Assembly: GCA_947626915.1 (NCBI GenBank)
Contig: CANQUA010000006.1
Coordinates: 1-64,000, forward strand
DNA: 64,000 nt
From: an uncultured Lachnospiraceae bacterium
GTDB taxonomy: Bacteria > Bacillota > Clostridia > Lachnospirales > Lachnospiraceae
Direction: 5' to 3'
The position numbers and the translations under genes were made by a program. Positions 18,913-28,362 of the stretch are shown here, piece after piece; the first letter of the stretch is position 1; each line of letters begins with the position of its first letter. The notes under the pieces are model-generated. The model saw only the letters and a list, made by a program, of their open reading frames with translations. It searched no databases and was not told where the DNA came from.

Positions 18913-20222
18913 GTGTCCTTAAATCCTCCTCCCTGAGACGAATTGACCACAAACGAATCCGGGTTTCTGGAAAAGCGGGTCAGTCCGCTGGGCCATACCC
19001 GGGTCGTCTCTCCGGCCAGCACAAAGGCCCGCAGGTCGGCCTTCCTCGGGACCCGCGCCTCGCCTTCCACGATATCCAGATCCACGAAATCAACAACCTC
19101 CTGGGCGATGAAGCGCCTCGGTTCCCGGCGGACGGCCTCCGCCAGAGCCCCCAGCTCTTCACGGCTCAGATTGCTGCCGAATACGACGCCGTAACCCCCG
19201 GCCTCCGACACGTCTTTCACCACCAGACGGCTCAGATGCTCCAGGATGAACGTCCGGTCTTTCTCATAGAAGGCCAGATAGGTCGGCGCATTCCGGAGAA
19301 TGGGTTCCTCGCCCAGATAGTATTTTATCATATGCGGCACGAAATAGTAAATACCTTTGTCGTCGGCCACGCCGTTGCCGGGCGCGTTCAGGATCGCCAC
19401 ATTTCCGGCCGCGTAGACTTCCATGATCCCCGGCACGCCGATCAGCGACTCCGGCAGAAACGTCAGCGGGTCCAGATACTCATCGGAAATGCGCCGGTAC
19501 ACCGCCCCCACCTGCAGCTTCCGGCCCTCATACTGGCGGTAATACAGTTTGCCGCCCTCCGCCACCAGATCCTGGGGCATACAGAGAACCGATCCCGACC
19601 GCTCCGCCAGATAGGAATGTTCAAAAAAGGCCGCGTTGTAACGCCCCGGCGTCAGCACCACATGGATGCCGCCGGTGCTCACATACTCCATGGTCTCCCG
19701 GAGCATTGCGGCATACCCGCGGTTATCCTCCACATGGTTCCTGGCAAACGCCTCCGGAGCCGCCTGCCGGGTCAGGTCCCTGGCGATCATCGGATAGGAG
19801 GCCCCGGACGGGATCCGCAGATTGTCCTCCAGGACATACCAGTTCCCGTCTTTGCCCTGCACCAGGTCGATCCCGGAAATGTGGCTGCAGATGTGTTTCG
19901 GCGGCCGGATCCCCTCGCACTGGGGCAGATAGCCCTTGGAGGAATAAATGAAATCTGCCGGGATCACGCCGTCCTTTACGATCTTTTTGTCGGAATAAAT
20001 ATCCTCCAGGAAACAGTTCAGCGCCGTCACCCGCTGGGACAGTCCCCTGTCCAGATAATCAAACTCCCTGCGCGGGATCACCCTGGGAATCGGATCGAAC
20101 GGAAACAGCTGTTCATGGAACTCATGATTTTTATAGATACCGAATTTCACCCCATAACGGGCCAGGAGACGATTGATCGACTCCTTATGGTCCACTAAAT
20201 CCAATAGCATCTTGCGCAACAT
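18894..20222 (-). CDS. Circularly permuted ATP-grasp protein (COG2308 type)
   Basis: QRVTALNCFLEDIYSDKKIVKDGVIP, GIDLVQGKDGNWYVLEDNLRIPSGASYPM, GNVAILNAPGNGVADDKGIYYFVPHMIKYYLGEEP; overlaps the alpha-E gene by 19 nt. Confidence 0.93.
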   Translation of the reverse strand: MLRKMLLDLVDHKESINRLLARYGVKFGIYKNHEFHEQLFPFDPIPRVIPRREFDYLDRGLSQRVTALNCFLEDIYSDKKIVKDGVIPADFIYSSKGYLPQCEGIRPPKHICSHISGIDLVQGKDGNWYVLEDNLRIPSGASYPMIARDLTRQAAPEAFARNHVEDNRGYAAMLRETMEYVSTGGIHVVLTPGRYNAAFFEHSYLAERSGSVLCMPQDLVAEGGKLYYRQYEGRKLQVGAVYRRISDEYLDPLTFLPESLIGVPGIMEVYAAGNVAILNAPGNGVADDKGIYYFVPHMIKYYLGEEPILRNAPTYLAFYEKDRTFILEHLSRLVVKDVSEAGGYGVVFGSNLSREELGALAEAVRREPRRFIAQEVVDFVDLDIVEGEARVPRKADLRAFVLAGETTRVWPSGLTRFSRNPDSFVVNSSQGGGFKDTWVLSR

Positions 20223-20372
20223 CCTTTCGTGGAAATGTCGTACCGGGCCCGATCGCCGCGGGTTCCCGATAAAAAGCAAAAGACACCCCTCGCGGAGCGC
20301 CTTTACTTCCTTTTTGACTATACATGAATACCACGGTTTTGTCAATCCCCAACCGGGAAAGCGGGTGCCTCT

Positions 20373-20624
20373 TTACGCGCTCTGCCCGACGGTTTCCGCG
20401 CCGGACGCGCCGATCATGTCCTTCAGCTGGTCCACCGACAGGTTTTTCTCCTTCATCAGCCGGGTCACCTCGCGGATCCGTTCGTTTTCGATCTCTTCGA
20501 TCAGAGACTGGCGCTTTTCCTCCATGGCGCTCAGGGCCGCCGTATACTGGGCAATGGTCTCCGCCGTCTTTTTCAGTTCGTCTTCCAGTTTCTCTTTTCT
20601 GGTTCGTCTATGCCTGCGTTCCAT
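20373..20624 (-). CDS. Small basic coiled-coil protein
   Basis: MERRHRRTRKEKLEDELKKTAETIAQYTAALSAMEEKRQSLIEEIENERIREVTRLMKEKNLSVDQLKDMI; GGAGGG RBS. Confidence 0.65.
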   Translation of the reverse strand: MERRHRRTRKEKLEDELKKTAETIAQYTAALSAMEEKRQSLIEEIENERIREVTRLMKEKNLSVDQLKDMIGASGAETVGQSA

Positions 20625-20822
20625 AATAAATCCCTCCTGTGATCTTATGGCTTTATGATTGTCCATTTATTGCCATTATATGCAGGCATTTCCGCAATTA
20701 TCACCGATCCGGCCGCAAATCGGCCGGGAAAATGCAAAAACCAAAGCGTAGGTGCGGCATTTCCTTTTCCGGAAGCACCGCAGAATCCTGCCGGGCGGCA
20801 GAAACCGATGCGGTCCCGGCCC

Positions 20823-21794
20823 CTATACCCGCTCCCGGATCAATTTTTCAAACGCCTGCAGATCCTCCGCCTCGTTGATCTCGTTTCGGAGGGCCGCCGA
20901 ATGGGGAAGGCCCGCCGTGTACCAGGCCACGTGCTTGCGCAGCTCCCGCACGGCCAGGTATTCTCCTTTGTCCAGGGCCAGCAGCCGCCCGTGCCGCAGG
21001 ATCATTTCCCGCAGCTCGTCCCGCCCCGGCGGCGGAAGCAGTTCCCCCGTCCTGAGATAATGGAGGGTCCTCCGGAAGATCCAGGGATTGCCCCTGGCTC
21101 CGCGGGCGATCATCAGGCCGTCGCAGCCGGTCTCGTCCAGCATCCGCTTCGCGTCCTCCGGCGTGAAAATGTCCCCGTTTCCGATGACGGGGATCCTCAC
21201 GGCCTCTTTGACCCGCCTGATCACATCCCAGTCCGCGGCGCCGGAGTAGAACTGCTGCCTCGTCCGCCCGTGGACCGCCACGGCGGCCGCCCCGCAGGCC
21301 TCCGCCATTTTCGCGAACGCAACGGCGTCGCCGCAGGTTTCGTCGAAGGCCTTCCGGAATTTCACCGTCACCGGCTTTTTCAGCTTCCGGACCAGCGTTT
21401 TCAGGATCGCCTCCGCCCGCTTCGGGTCCTTCATCAGGGCCGAACCCTCCCCGTTGTTCACGATCTTCGGCACCGGGCAGCCCATGTTGACGTCGATCCA
21501 CGCGTAAGGGCCCGCCTCCAGGCGCTCCGCCATGCTGCCGATGATCTCCGGGTCGGACCCAAACAGCTGCAGGGCCACGCACGCTTCCCCGCCGCCGACC
21601 CGCAGAAGCTCCTCCGTGTTCCGGCTCCCATAAAAAACGGCCTTGGCGCTGACCATTTCCGTGTACGCCGCGCCGCAGCCCTGTTCCTCGCAAAGCCCGC
21701 GAAACACCAGATCCGTCACTCCCGCCATGGGCCCCAGTATCAGATTGTTTTTCAGCGTCACCCCGCCGATCGTTAGCCGCAGATCCCGCTCCAT
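20823..21794 (-). CDS. dusB: tRNA-dihydrouridine synthase
   Basis: NNLILGPMAGVTDLVFRGLCEEQGCG, WIDVNMGCPVPKIVNNGEGSALMKDP, IPVIGNGDIF. Confidence 0.95.
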   Translation of the reverse strand: MERDLRLTIGGVTLKNNLILGPMAGVTDLVFRGLCEEQGCGAAYTEMVSAKAVFYGSRNTEELLRVGGGEACVALQLFGSDPEIIGSMAERLEAGPYAWIDVNMGCPVPKIVNNGEGSALMKDPKRAEAILKTLVRKLKKPVTVKFRKAFDETCGDAVAFAKMAEACGAAAVAVHGRTRQQFYSGAADWDVIRRVKEAVRIPVIGNGDIFTPEDAKRMLDETGCDGLMIARGARGNPWIFRRTLHYLRTGELLPPPGRDELREMILRHGRLLALDKGEYLAVRELRKHVAWYTAGLPHSAALRNEINEAEDLQAFEKLIRERV

Positions 21795-21797
21795 CTC

Positions 21798-22265
21798 TCA
21801 CCGTCCTGTTTTGTCCGCATCCAGTCCTTCTCCCAGGAAAAACACCCGGTAGTAAATCTCCAGGCTCTCCAGAAGCTCCCGTTTCTCCTGCTGGTACTGC
21901 CGGATCTTCAGCCCGCTCCCGATCTCGTCAAAATCGAAATCGTTCTCGGCCGCCATTACCTGAAACTGCAGAGCCCCCGCCTCGTTAAACTCCAGCGTCA
22001 GCACGCCGCCCACGTCCTCCGTGAACAGCACGCACAGGATCTGCAGCTCCTCCTTGACCGGCTCCGGCAGGCCGTCAAACTGCCGGTTAAAATAATATTT
22101 CTCTTCATAGGCGCTGGCTCCGCACAAGACCACATTCTCCACTGCTCGTTCCTCCGATCCCCGGCTTACCGGGTTTTTACCGAAAACAGGGGCCGGTCCC
22201 TGCGCCTCATCGGCAGCAGTCTCCGCCGGCCCCTGTCCTGATTTCCTGTCCTTCCTGCCCGTCAC
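21798..22265 (-). CDS. DUF6145-like hypothetical protein
   Basis: ENVVLCGASAYEEKYYFNRQFDGLPEPVKEELQILCVLFTEDVGG. Confidence 0.65.
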   Translation of the reverse strand: MTGRKDRKSGQGPAETAADEAQGPAPVFGKNPVSRGSEERAVENVVLCGASAYEEKYYFNRQFDGLPEPVKEELQILCVLFTEDVGGVLTLEFNEAGALQFQVMAAENDFDFDEIGSGLKIRQYQQEKRELLESLEIYYRVFFLGEGLDADKTGR

Positions 22266-23236
22266 CGTGTCAGCAGCTTGCTGATCTGATACTGATCCTC
22301 CGGCAGCGATTTCTGCATCGCCAGGGCTTCCTGGATATCAAAGTCCGTGTAGTCGCCGTTTTTGTAGGCGATCACCCGGTTGCTGGCCCCGTTCGCCAGA
22401 AGCTCCACGGCCTTCGCGCCCATGATCGAGGCGTATACGCGGTCCTTGCAGGTCGGTCCGCCGCCGCGCTGCATGTAGCCTAGGATCGTGGCCCGGGTCT
22501 CGATGCCCGTAGCGGCCTCGATCCGCCTCGCCATGGAGGTGGAATGTCCGATGCCCTCGGCGTTGATCACAATATGGTGGCGCTTGCCGATCTTGCGGCT
22601 CTCGATGATGTGATTGATCAGAGCCTGCTCGTTGCCGTCGTATTTCTCCGGAAGCAGGATGTCCTCGGCGCCGTTGGCGATGCCGCACCACAGCGCGATG
22701 TAGCCGGCGTGGCGGCCCATGACCTCAATGATGCTGCAGCGCTCGTGGGATGTGGACGTATCCCGGACCTTGTCGATGGCCTCCATGGCCGTGTTTACCG
22801 CCGTGTCGAAGCCGATGGTGTAGTCCGTGCAGGCGATGTCCAGGTCGATGGTCCCGGGCACGCCGATGGTGTTGATGCCCAGCGCCGACAGCTTGCCCGC
22901 GCCCCGGTAGGAACCGTCGCCGCCGATGACCACGATGCCGTCGATCCCGTGCTTCCGGCAGATCTCCGCGCCCTTGCGCTGGCCCTCCGGCGTCATGAAC
23001 TCCATGCACCTGGCCGTATAAAGGATCGTTCCGCCCCGGTTGATGATCTCTGAAACGGATTTGGTGTGCATGTCTATGATCTCTTCCTGCAGGAGCCCGG
23101 CATATCCCCTCATAATGCCTTTTACCTTCAGACCGCGGTTAATCGCGGTACGCACCACGGCGCGAATCGCGGCGTTCATGCCGGGAGCGTCGCCCCCGCT
23201 GGTCAGTACGCCGATCGTTTTCACTGTTTTAGCCAT
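22262..23236 (-). CDS. pfkA: 6-phosphofructokinase
   Basis: KTIGVLTSGGDAPGMNAAIRAVVRTAI, IGGDGSYRGA, GVPGTIDLDIACTDYTIGFDTAVN. Confidence 0.97.
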   Translation of the reverse strand: MAKTVKTIGVLTSGGDAPGMNAAIRAVVRTAINRGLKVKGIMRGYAGLLQEEIIDMHTKSVSEIINRGGTILYTARCMEFMTPEGQRKGAEICRKHGIDGIVVIGGDGSYRGAGKLSALGINTIGVPGTIDLDIACTDYTIGFDTAVNTAMEAIDKVRDTSTSHERCSIIEVMGRHAGYIALWCGIANGAEDILLPEKYDGNEQALINHIIESRKIGKRHHIVINAEGIGHSTSMARRIEAATGIETRATILGYMQRGGGPTCKDRVYASIMGAKAVELLANGASNRVIAYKNGDYTDFDIQEALAMQKSLPEDQYQISKLLTR

Positions 23237-23284
23237 ATCCTTACCTCCCGTCAAGAGTTAATGATAAATTGATTATCCCTTATT

Positions 23285-26200
23285 TTAATTCATTTTACCC
23301 AGACTTTCAATGGTTTTTTGCACCGCTTTGACATTTTTTTCACCCAGGACCCGGTAAAGCTGCTCCAGAAGTTCCGGATCGCAGGAAACGTTCAGATTGG
23401 GAGGCAGCACCTTCCTGGCCCGCTCTTTCGCCAGATAGATCGTGACGCCGTCGTTTCCGTCGGACTGCTTCAGGATCTCCATGACCTCTCCGATTCTGGC
23501 GTCATAGTCCTGCTTGTCCGCAAACTGCAGCCAGAGCTGGCTGGGCAGGCTGGAAAAGGGGATCACCCGCTCGCAGATCAGCTTCCCTTTGGGTTCGTCG
23601 CCGATGGAAGCCCGCCCCTGGAAGAACACCTTGGCGTCGTCCGTCAGCACATCCCGGTATTTCTCGTAATCCTTCGGGAACACGACCACCTCCACACTGC
23701 CCAGCAGATCCTCCACCGTCACGAAGGCCATGTTCTGGCCGCTCTTCGTGATCTTGACGGTTTTGCCGACGATCATGCCGCCGATGGTCTCCCGGGCGCC
23801 GTCCTGAACGTAGGCTTCCCCCGTCTCCTCAGCCACCAGGAAAGCCGAGGAGTCGGCGGTCACATTGTCATGCCAGGTCTTCTCGTAGGCGTCCAGCGGA
23901 TGGCCGCTGATATAGATGCCGAGCATCTCTTTCTCGAAGGCCAGCATCACGTCCTTCGAATATTCCTCCACCTGCGGGAACGTGATCCGGAAGTCGCCTT
24001 TCGTGTCCTCGTCCACGAAATCAAACAGGCTCATCTGACCGGACAGGGAATTCTTTTTCTCTTTGTTTTTCTGATCCAGCATGTCCAGGGCCACCATAAA
24101 TTTCTGGTGGCGGTTGCCGGGCAGGGAATCCAGCGCGCCGGACTTGATGAAGCTCTCCAGCGTCTTTTTATTGACCTCCCGGTTGGAGGTGCGTTCCACA
24201 AAATCATCCATGCTGCGAAACGGCCCGTTGGCCCGGCGCTCCGCCACAATGGCGTCCACGACGGAGCGGCCGATGCTTTTGATGGCCGCCAGCCCATAGC
24301 GGATGGAATCCCCCGACACCGTGAAGCCGCCCTCTCCCTCGTTGATATCCGGCGGCAGGATCCGGATCCCCATCTGGCGGCAGGTCAGGACATATTCCGA
24401 TACCTTGGACGTATTCTCCATCACCGACGTCATCAGGGCCGCGAAAAATTCTCTCGGGTAATAATATTTCAGGTAGGCCGTCCGGTAAGCCACCACCGCA
24501 TAGCAGGCCGCGTGGGATTTGTTGAACGCGTACCTGGCAAAATCCGTCATTTCGTCGAAGATCCGATTGGCCGTCTGCTCGTCGATCCCGTTGCGGATGC
24601 AGCCCTTCACGCCTTCCTCGTCGTTTCCGTAGACGAAATTCTGACGCTCTTTCGCCATGACCGACTCTTTCTTTTTGGACATGGCGCGGCGCACCAGGTC
24701 GCTGCGGCCCATGGTATAGCCGGCCAGGTCCCGGACGATCTGCATGACCTGCTCCTGGTAAACGATGCAGCCGTAGGTCTCCCGCAGGATCGGCTCCAGC
24801 TGCGGACAGTCGTAGGTCACGGAGGCCCGGTCGTTTTTCCCTTTCAGGTACTTGGGGATGAAATCCATGGGGCCCGGACGGTAAAGGGCGATGCCGGCTA
24901 TGATGTCCTCCAGGGTCTCCGGCTTCAGCTCCTTCATAAAGCCTTTCATGCCGCCGCTCTCCAGCTGGAAGATGCCGTCGTCCCGGCCGCTTCCGATCAG
25001 CCCCATCACCGCTTTGTCATTGTAATCGATCCGGCCAAGATCCAGCCGGATCCCGTGGTTTTTCTCAATCTGCGCCACCGCGTCCTGGATCACGGTCAGG
25101 GTGCGCAGGCCCAGGAAATCCATTTTCAGAAGTCCCAGCTCCTCCAGAGTCGTCATCGTAAACTGGGTCGTCAGCGTACCGTCGGCCGCCCTGGACAGGG
25201 GAACGTAATTATCGACTGAGGTGCGGCTGATCACCACGCCGGCCGCGTGCATCGAAGAATGTCTGGGCAGCCCTTCCAGGCGCATGGACATGTCGATCAG
25301 GTATCGGACCTGCTCGTCCTCCTGGTAGGCTTTCCGCAGGTCTGGGCTGGTTTTCAGGGCCTTTTCCAGCGTGATCCCCAGATCCCGCGGAACCATCTTG
25401 GCGATGGCATCGCATTTCGTGTAGGGGATATCCAGGACGCGGCCCACGTCGCGGATCACGCCCCTGGCCGCCAGCGTACCGAAGGTTATGATCTGCACCA
25501 CCTGGTCTTTCCCGTATTTGCGGACCACGTAATCGATCACCTCCTGCCGCCGTTCGTAGCAGAAGTCGATGTCGATATCCGGCATGGACACGCGTTCCGG
25601 GTTCAGGAACCGCTCGAACAGCAGGTTATAGCGGATCGGATCGATATCCGTGATCTCCAGGCAGTAGGACACGATGGAACCCGCAGCGGAACCGCGGCCG
25701 GGGCCGACGCTGATGCCGTTCGTTTTCGCGTAATGGATGAAGTCCCAGACGATCAGGAAATAGTCCACATAGCCCATATTCCGGATCACGCCCAGCTCGT
25801 AGCGGAGCCGCTCCCACAGCGCCTCGTCCCCCTGGGGATACCGCTTCCGCATCCCCTCCTCGCAGAGATGGTTCAGGTAGCTCCAGGAATCGTAGCCCTC
25901 GGGCACGTCGAATTTCGGCAGCTTGGTGACGCCGAACTCGATCTCCACGCTGCAGCGGTCGGCAATCTCGTGGGTATGGTCCAGCGCCTCCGGCGCATAG
26001 GGGAACAGAGCCCGCATCTCTTCTTCCGATTTGCAGTAATATTGTCCCCCCTCGTAGCGCATCCGGTTCTCATCGGTCACCTTTTTGTTGGTCTGGATGC
26101 AGAGGAGGATGTCGTGGGCGGCCGCGTCCTCGGCGTAGATATAATGGATGTCGTTGGTCGCCACCAGCGGCACGCCGATCTCCCGGCTCAGCTTCATAAG

Positions 26201-26767
26201 CGCCTGGTTCACGGTCTTCTGGGCGGGGATCCCGTGATCCTGCAGCTCCAGGAAGAAATTGCCCTCCCCGAAGATATCCAGGTAGCGCAGCGCCGCCTCC
26301 CTCCCCTGGTCGTAAAGCCCTCTCTCCAGAAATCTCTGGACCTCGCCCGCCAGACAGGCGCTCAGGCAAATGATCCCCTCATGGTACTGGCGCAGCACTT
26401 CGTAATCCACCCGCGGCTTGTAGTAAAATCCGTCCACATACCCTTTGGACACGATCTTCATCAGGTTCTGATACCCTTCGTTGTTCTCCGCCAGCAAGAC
26501 CAGATGGTAATAGCGGTCCTCGCCGCGCACCGTCTCCCGGTCGAAACGGGAACCGGGGGCCACGTAGACCTCGCAGCCCAGGATCGGCTTGATCCCCGCC
26601 GCCTTCGCCGCCTTGTAAAAATCGATCACGCCGTACATCGCCCCGTGGTCCGTGATCGCCATACTGTCCATCCCCAGCTCTTTGGCCCGGCTGACCAGCT
26701 CGCCGATCTTGCTGGAACCGTCCAGGAGGCTGTACTCCGTATGCACATGCAGATGTGTAAACGCCAT
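23285..26767 (-). CDS. dnaE: DNA polymerase III subunit alpha
   Basis: PHP domain FTHLHVHTEYSLLDGSSKIGELV, GPGRGSAAGSIVSYCLEITDIDPIRYNLLFERFLNPERVSMPDIDIDF. Confidence 0.98.
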   Translation of the reverse strand: MAFTHLHVHTEYSLLDGSSKIGELVSRAKELGMDSMAITDHGAMYGVIDFYKAAKAAGIKPILGCEVYVAPGSRFDRETVRGEDRYYHLVLLAENNEGYQNLMKIVSKGYVDGFYYKPRVDYEVLRQYHEGIICLSACLAGEVQRFLERGLYDQGREAALRYLDIFGEGNFFLELQDHGIPAQKTVNQALMKLSREIGVPLVATNDIHYIYAEDAAAHDILLCIQTNKKVTDENRMRYEGGQYYCKSEEEMRALFPYAPEALDHTHEIADRCSVEIEFGVTKLPKFDVPEGYDSWSYLNHLCEEGMRKRYPQGDEALWERLRYELGVIRNMGYVDYFLIVWDFIHYAKTNGISVGPGRGSAAGSIVSYCLEITDIDPIRYNLLFERFLNPERVSMPDIDIDFCYERRQEVIDYVVRKYGKDQVVQIITFGTLAARGVIRDVGRVLDIPYTKCDAIAKMVPRDLGITLEKALKTSPDLRKAYQEDEQVRYLIDMSMRLEGLPRHSSMHAAGVVISRTSVDNYVPLSRAADGTLTTQFTMTTLEELGLLKMDFLGLRTLTVIQDAVAQIEKNHGIRLDLGRIDYNDKAVMGLIGSGRDDGIFQLESGGMKGFMKELKPETLEDIIAGIALYRPGPMDFIPKYLKGKNDRASVTYDCPQLEPILRETYGCIVYQEQVMQIVRDLAGYTMGRSDLVRRAMSKKKESVMAKERQNFVYGNDEEGVKGCIRNGIDEQTANRIFDEMTDFARYAFNKSHAACYAVVAYRTAYLKYYYPREFFAALMTSVMENTSKVSEYVLTCRQMGIRILPPDINEGEGGFTVSGDSIRYGLAAIKSIGRSVVDAIVAERRANGPFRSMDDFVERTSNREVNKKTLESFIKSGALDSLPGNRHQKFMVALDMLDQKNKEKKNSLSGQMSLFDFVDEDTKGDFRITFPQVEEYSKDVMLAFEKEMLGIYISGHPLDAYEKTWHDNVTADSSAFLVAEETGEAYVQDGARETIGGMIVGKTVKITKSGQNMAFVTVEDLLGSVEVVVFPKDYEKYRDVLTDDAKVFFQGRASIGDEPKGKLICERVIPFSSLPSQLWLQFADKQDYDARIGEVMEILKQSDGNDGVTIYLAKERARKVLPPNLNVSCDPELLEQLYRVLGEKNVKAVQKTIESLGKMN

Positions 26768-26897
26768 GCCGTCCTCCCCCTTTTATCTTCTCGTAAAATC
26801 CGATTCTCTGAATGGACCCGAAAACGTCCGTGCCAAAGACCGCAGGCCGTTTCCGGCGGCGCCCGGCCGGTCTGCGGGAAAGCGTCCTGCTGACCCC

Positions 26898-26960
26898 GGA
26901 ACGCCTCCTGCCTGCCCGCAGGAACGCCCCCTGCCCGCCCCCGCAGGAATGCCTCCTGCC
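26898..26960. repeat. Short imperfect tandem repeat (about 23-25 bp x about 2.6)
   Basis: GGAACGCCTCCTGCCTGCCCGCA / GGAACGCCCCCTGCCCGCCCCCGCA / GGAATGCCTCCTGCC. Confidence 0.6.
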
Positions 26961-27093
26961 GGAGCGGACGGGTCCGAAATGCTATGATAAAAGGAGTCTG
27001 CTCAGTTTCCGCAAACTCCTTACTGCTGTTCCTCATCGCGCCGCGCCCCGCCGATCGGTCCCGGAGCCCGGCAGAGGTTTTTTCTGTCAGCGA

Positions 27094-27348
27094 TCAGCCC
27101 TCGGTCAGATATTTCTCAATACCGGCCATCGCCTTATCCTCGTCGGAACCGGCCGCTGTCACTGTGATCTCTTCGCCAGGCATCAGCCCAAGGGTCATCA
27201 TGCCCATGATACTCTTGGCATTCACTCTCTTGGATTCGCATTCCACATAGATGCTGCTGTCGAACTGGCTGGCTACCTGCACCAGCATGGCCACCGGCCT
27301 CGCTTCCAGACCGGTGTCCAGCTCAATCGTGATCGTCTTTTTTTGCAT
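27094..27348 (-). CDS. HPr-family protein, Crh-like (Glu at the His15 position, Ser46 motif retained)
   Basis: IELDTGLEARPVAMLVQVASQF...VNAKSIMGMMTLGLMPGEEITV; located directly downstream of whiA. Confidence 0.88.
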   Translation of the reverse strand: MQKKTITIELDTGLEARPVAMLVQVASQFDSSIYVECESKRVNAKSIMGMMTLGLMPGEEITVTAAGSDEDKAMAGIEKYLTEG

Positions 27349-27360
27349 AATTCTTCCTCC

Positions 27361-28344
27361 TCATTCCTCTAAATGACCAGTCTGCCATTCAGCCATGTGT
27401 TTCTCCCGCAAGTCTTCCGCCAGGCTGCTAAGCTTTCTGAGCCGATGGTTTACTCCCGATTTGCCCACCGGCGGATCCAGGGACTCCCCCAATTCCTTCA
27501 GTGTGGCTTCCGGTTTTTCCAGTCTGGCCATGGCCATCTGGGCCAGATGGTCAGGCAGTCCCTCAAAGCCCACTGTGTCCCGGATGAACATGATATCTTC
27601 AATCTGCTTTACTGCCGCGGAAACGGTCTTGTTGATATTCGCGGTCTCGCAGTTGACCTGGCGGTTGACGCTGCCGCGCATCTCCTTCAGGATCCGGATG
27701 TTCTCAAACTCCATCAGAGCCTGGGAAGCCTCCATCACGCTCAGCAGATCCACGATCTGGTCTCCCTCTTTCACATAGACCACGTAATATTTTTTCCGGA
27801 CCACGATCCTGGCATCGATCCCAAACGCCGCGATCACATTCTTAAGCTGCTCTGCCTTCTCTTCCGTCTGACATGCGATCTCGAAATGATAGAACCGCTC
27901 CGGGTCGCTGACCGAACCGGCCGCCAGAAACGCTCCCCGCAGAAAGGCCCGCTTGCAGCAGCTGTTCTGGATCACCACGTTCCCGACCACCGACAGATCC
28001 TCCCCAATACTTCCGTCTGCAGTCAGAAGTTTCGCGGCCAGAAGCACCCGCCTGGACTCTCCGTCGTCCGGAACCGTCACCACGTAGACCCTCCTGCGCT
28101 TCAGATAAGCATTTCTCCGAATCACAATTTCCGTCTTTATATTAAATGTTTTTTTTAATAATGTAAAGTACTTTCTTGCAACTGCCACGTTTTCTGTTGA
28201 AATTTTTATGCTGAAACGGTCGTCTTCATCGATCTGCACCTTTCCGCAGAGGCTGATGATCGACGCGATCTCCGCGATCTGGCAGTGCCGGGCCGGGCTG
28301 ATCTGACGCGACAGCTCCTCTTTTACTCTGGACGAGAATGTCAT
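27361..28344 (-). CDS. whiA: DNA-binding protein WhiA
   Basis: MTFSSRVKEELSR, RRAYLKR-type LAGLIDADG-like domain, NCETANINKTVSAAVKQIEDI, SGVNHRLRKLSSLAE. Confidence 0.95.
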   Translation of the reverse strand: MTFSSRVKEELSRQISPARHCQIAEIASIISLCGKVQIDEDDRFSIKISTENVAVARKYFTLLKKTFNIKTEIVIRRNAYLKRRRVYVVTVPDDGESRRVLLAAKLLTADGSIGEDLSVVGNVVIQNSCCKRAFLRGAFLAAGSVSDPERFYHFEIACQTEEKAEQLKNVIAAFGIDARIVVRKKYYVVYVKEGDQIVDLLSVMEASQALMEFENIRILKEMRGSVNRQVNCETANINKTVSAAVKQIEDIMFIRDTVGFEGLPDHLAQMAMARLEKPEATLKELGESLDPPVGKSGVNHRLRKLSSLAEDLREKHMAEWQTGHLEE

Positions 28345-28362
28345 ATCCCACCTCACGGGTTC

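Noticed and set aside
23318-26893. Long plus-strand ORFs (633 and 548 aa)
   Set aside because: Antisense to dnaE, whose motifs are unambiguous; no recognisable domains in the antisense frames.
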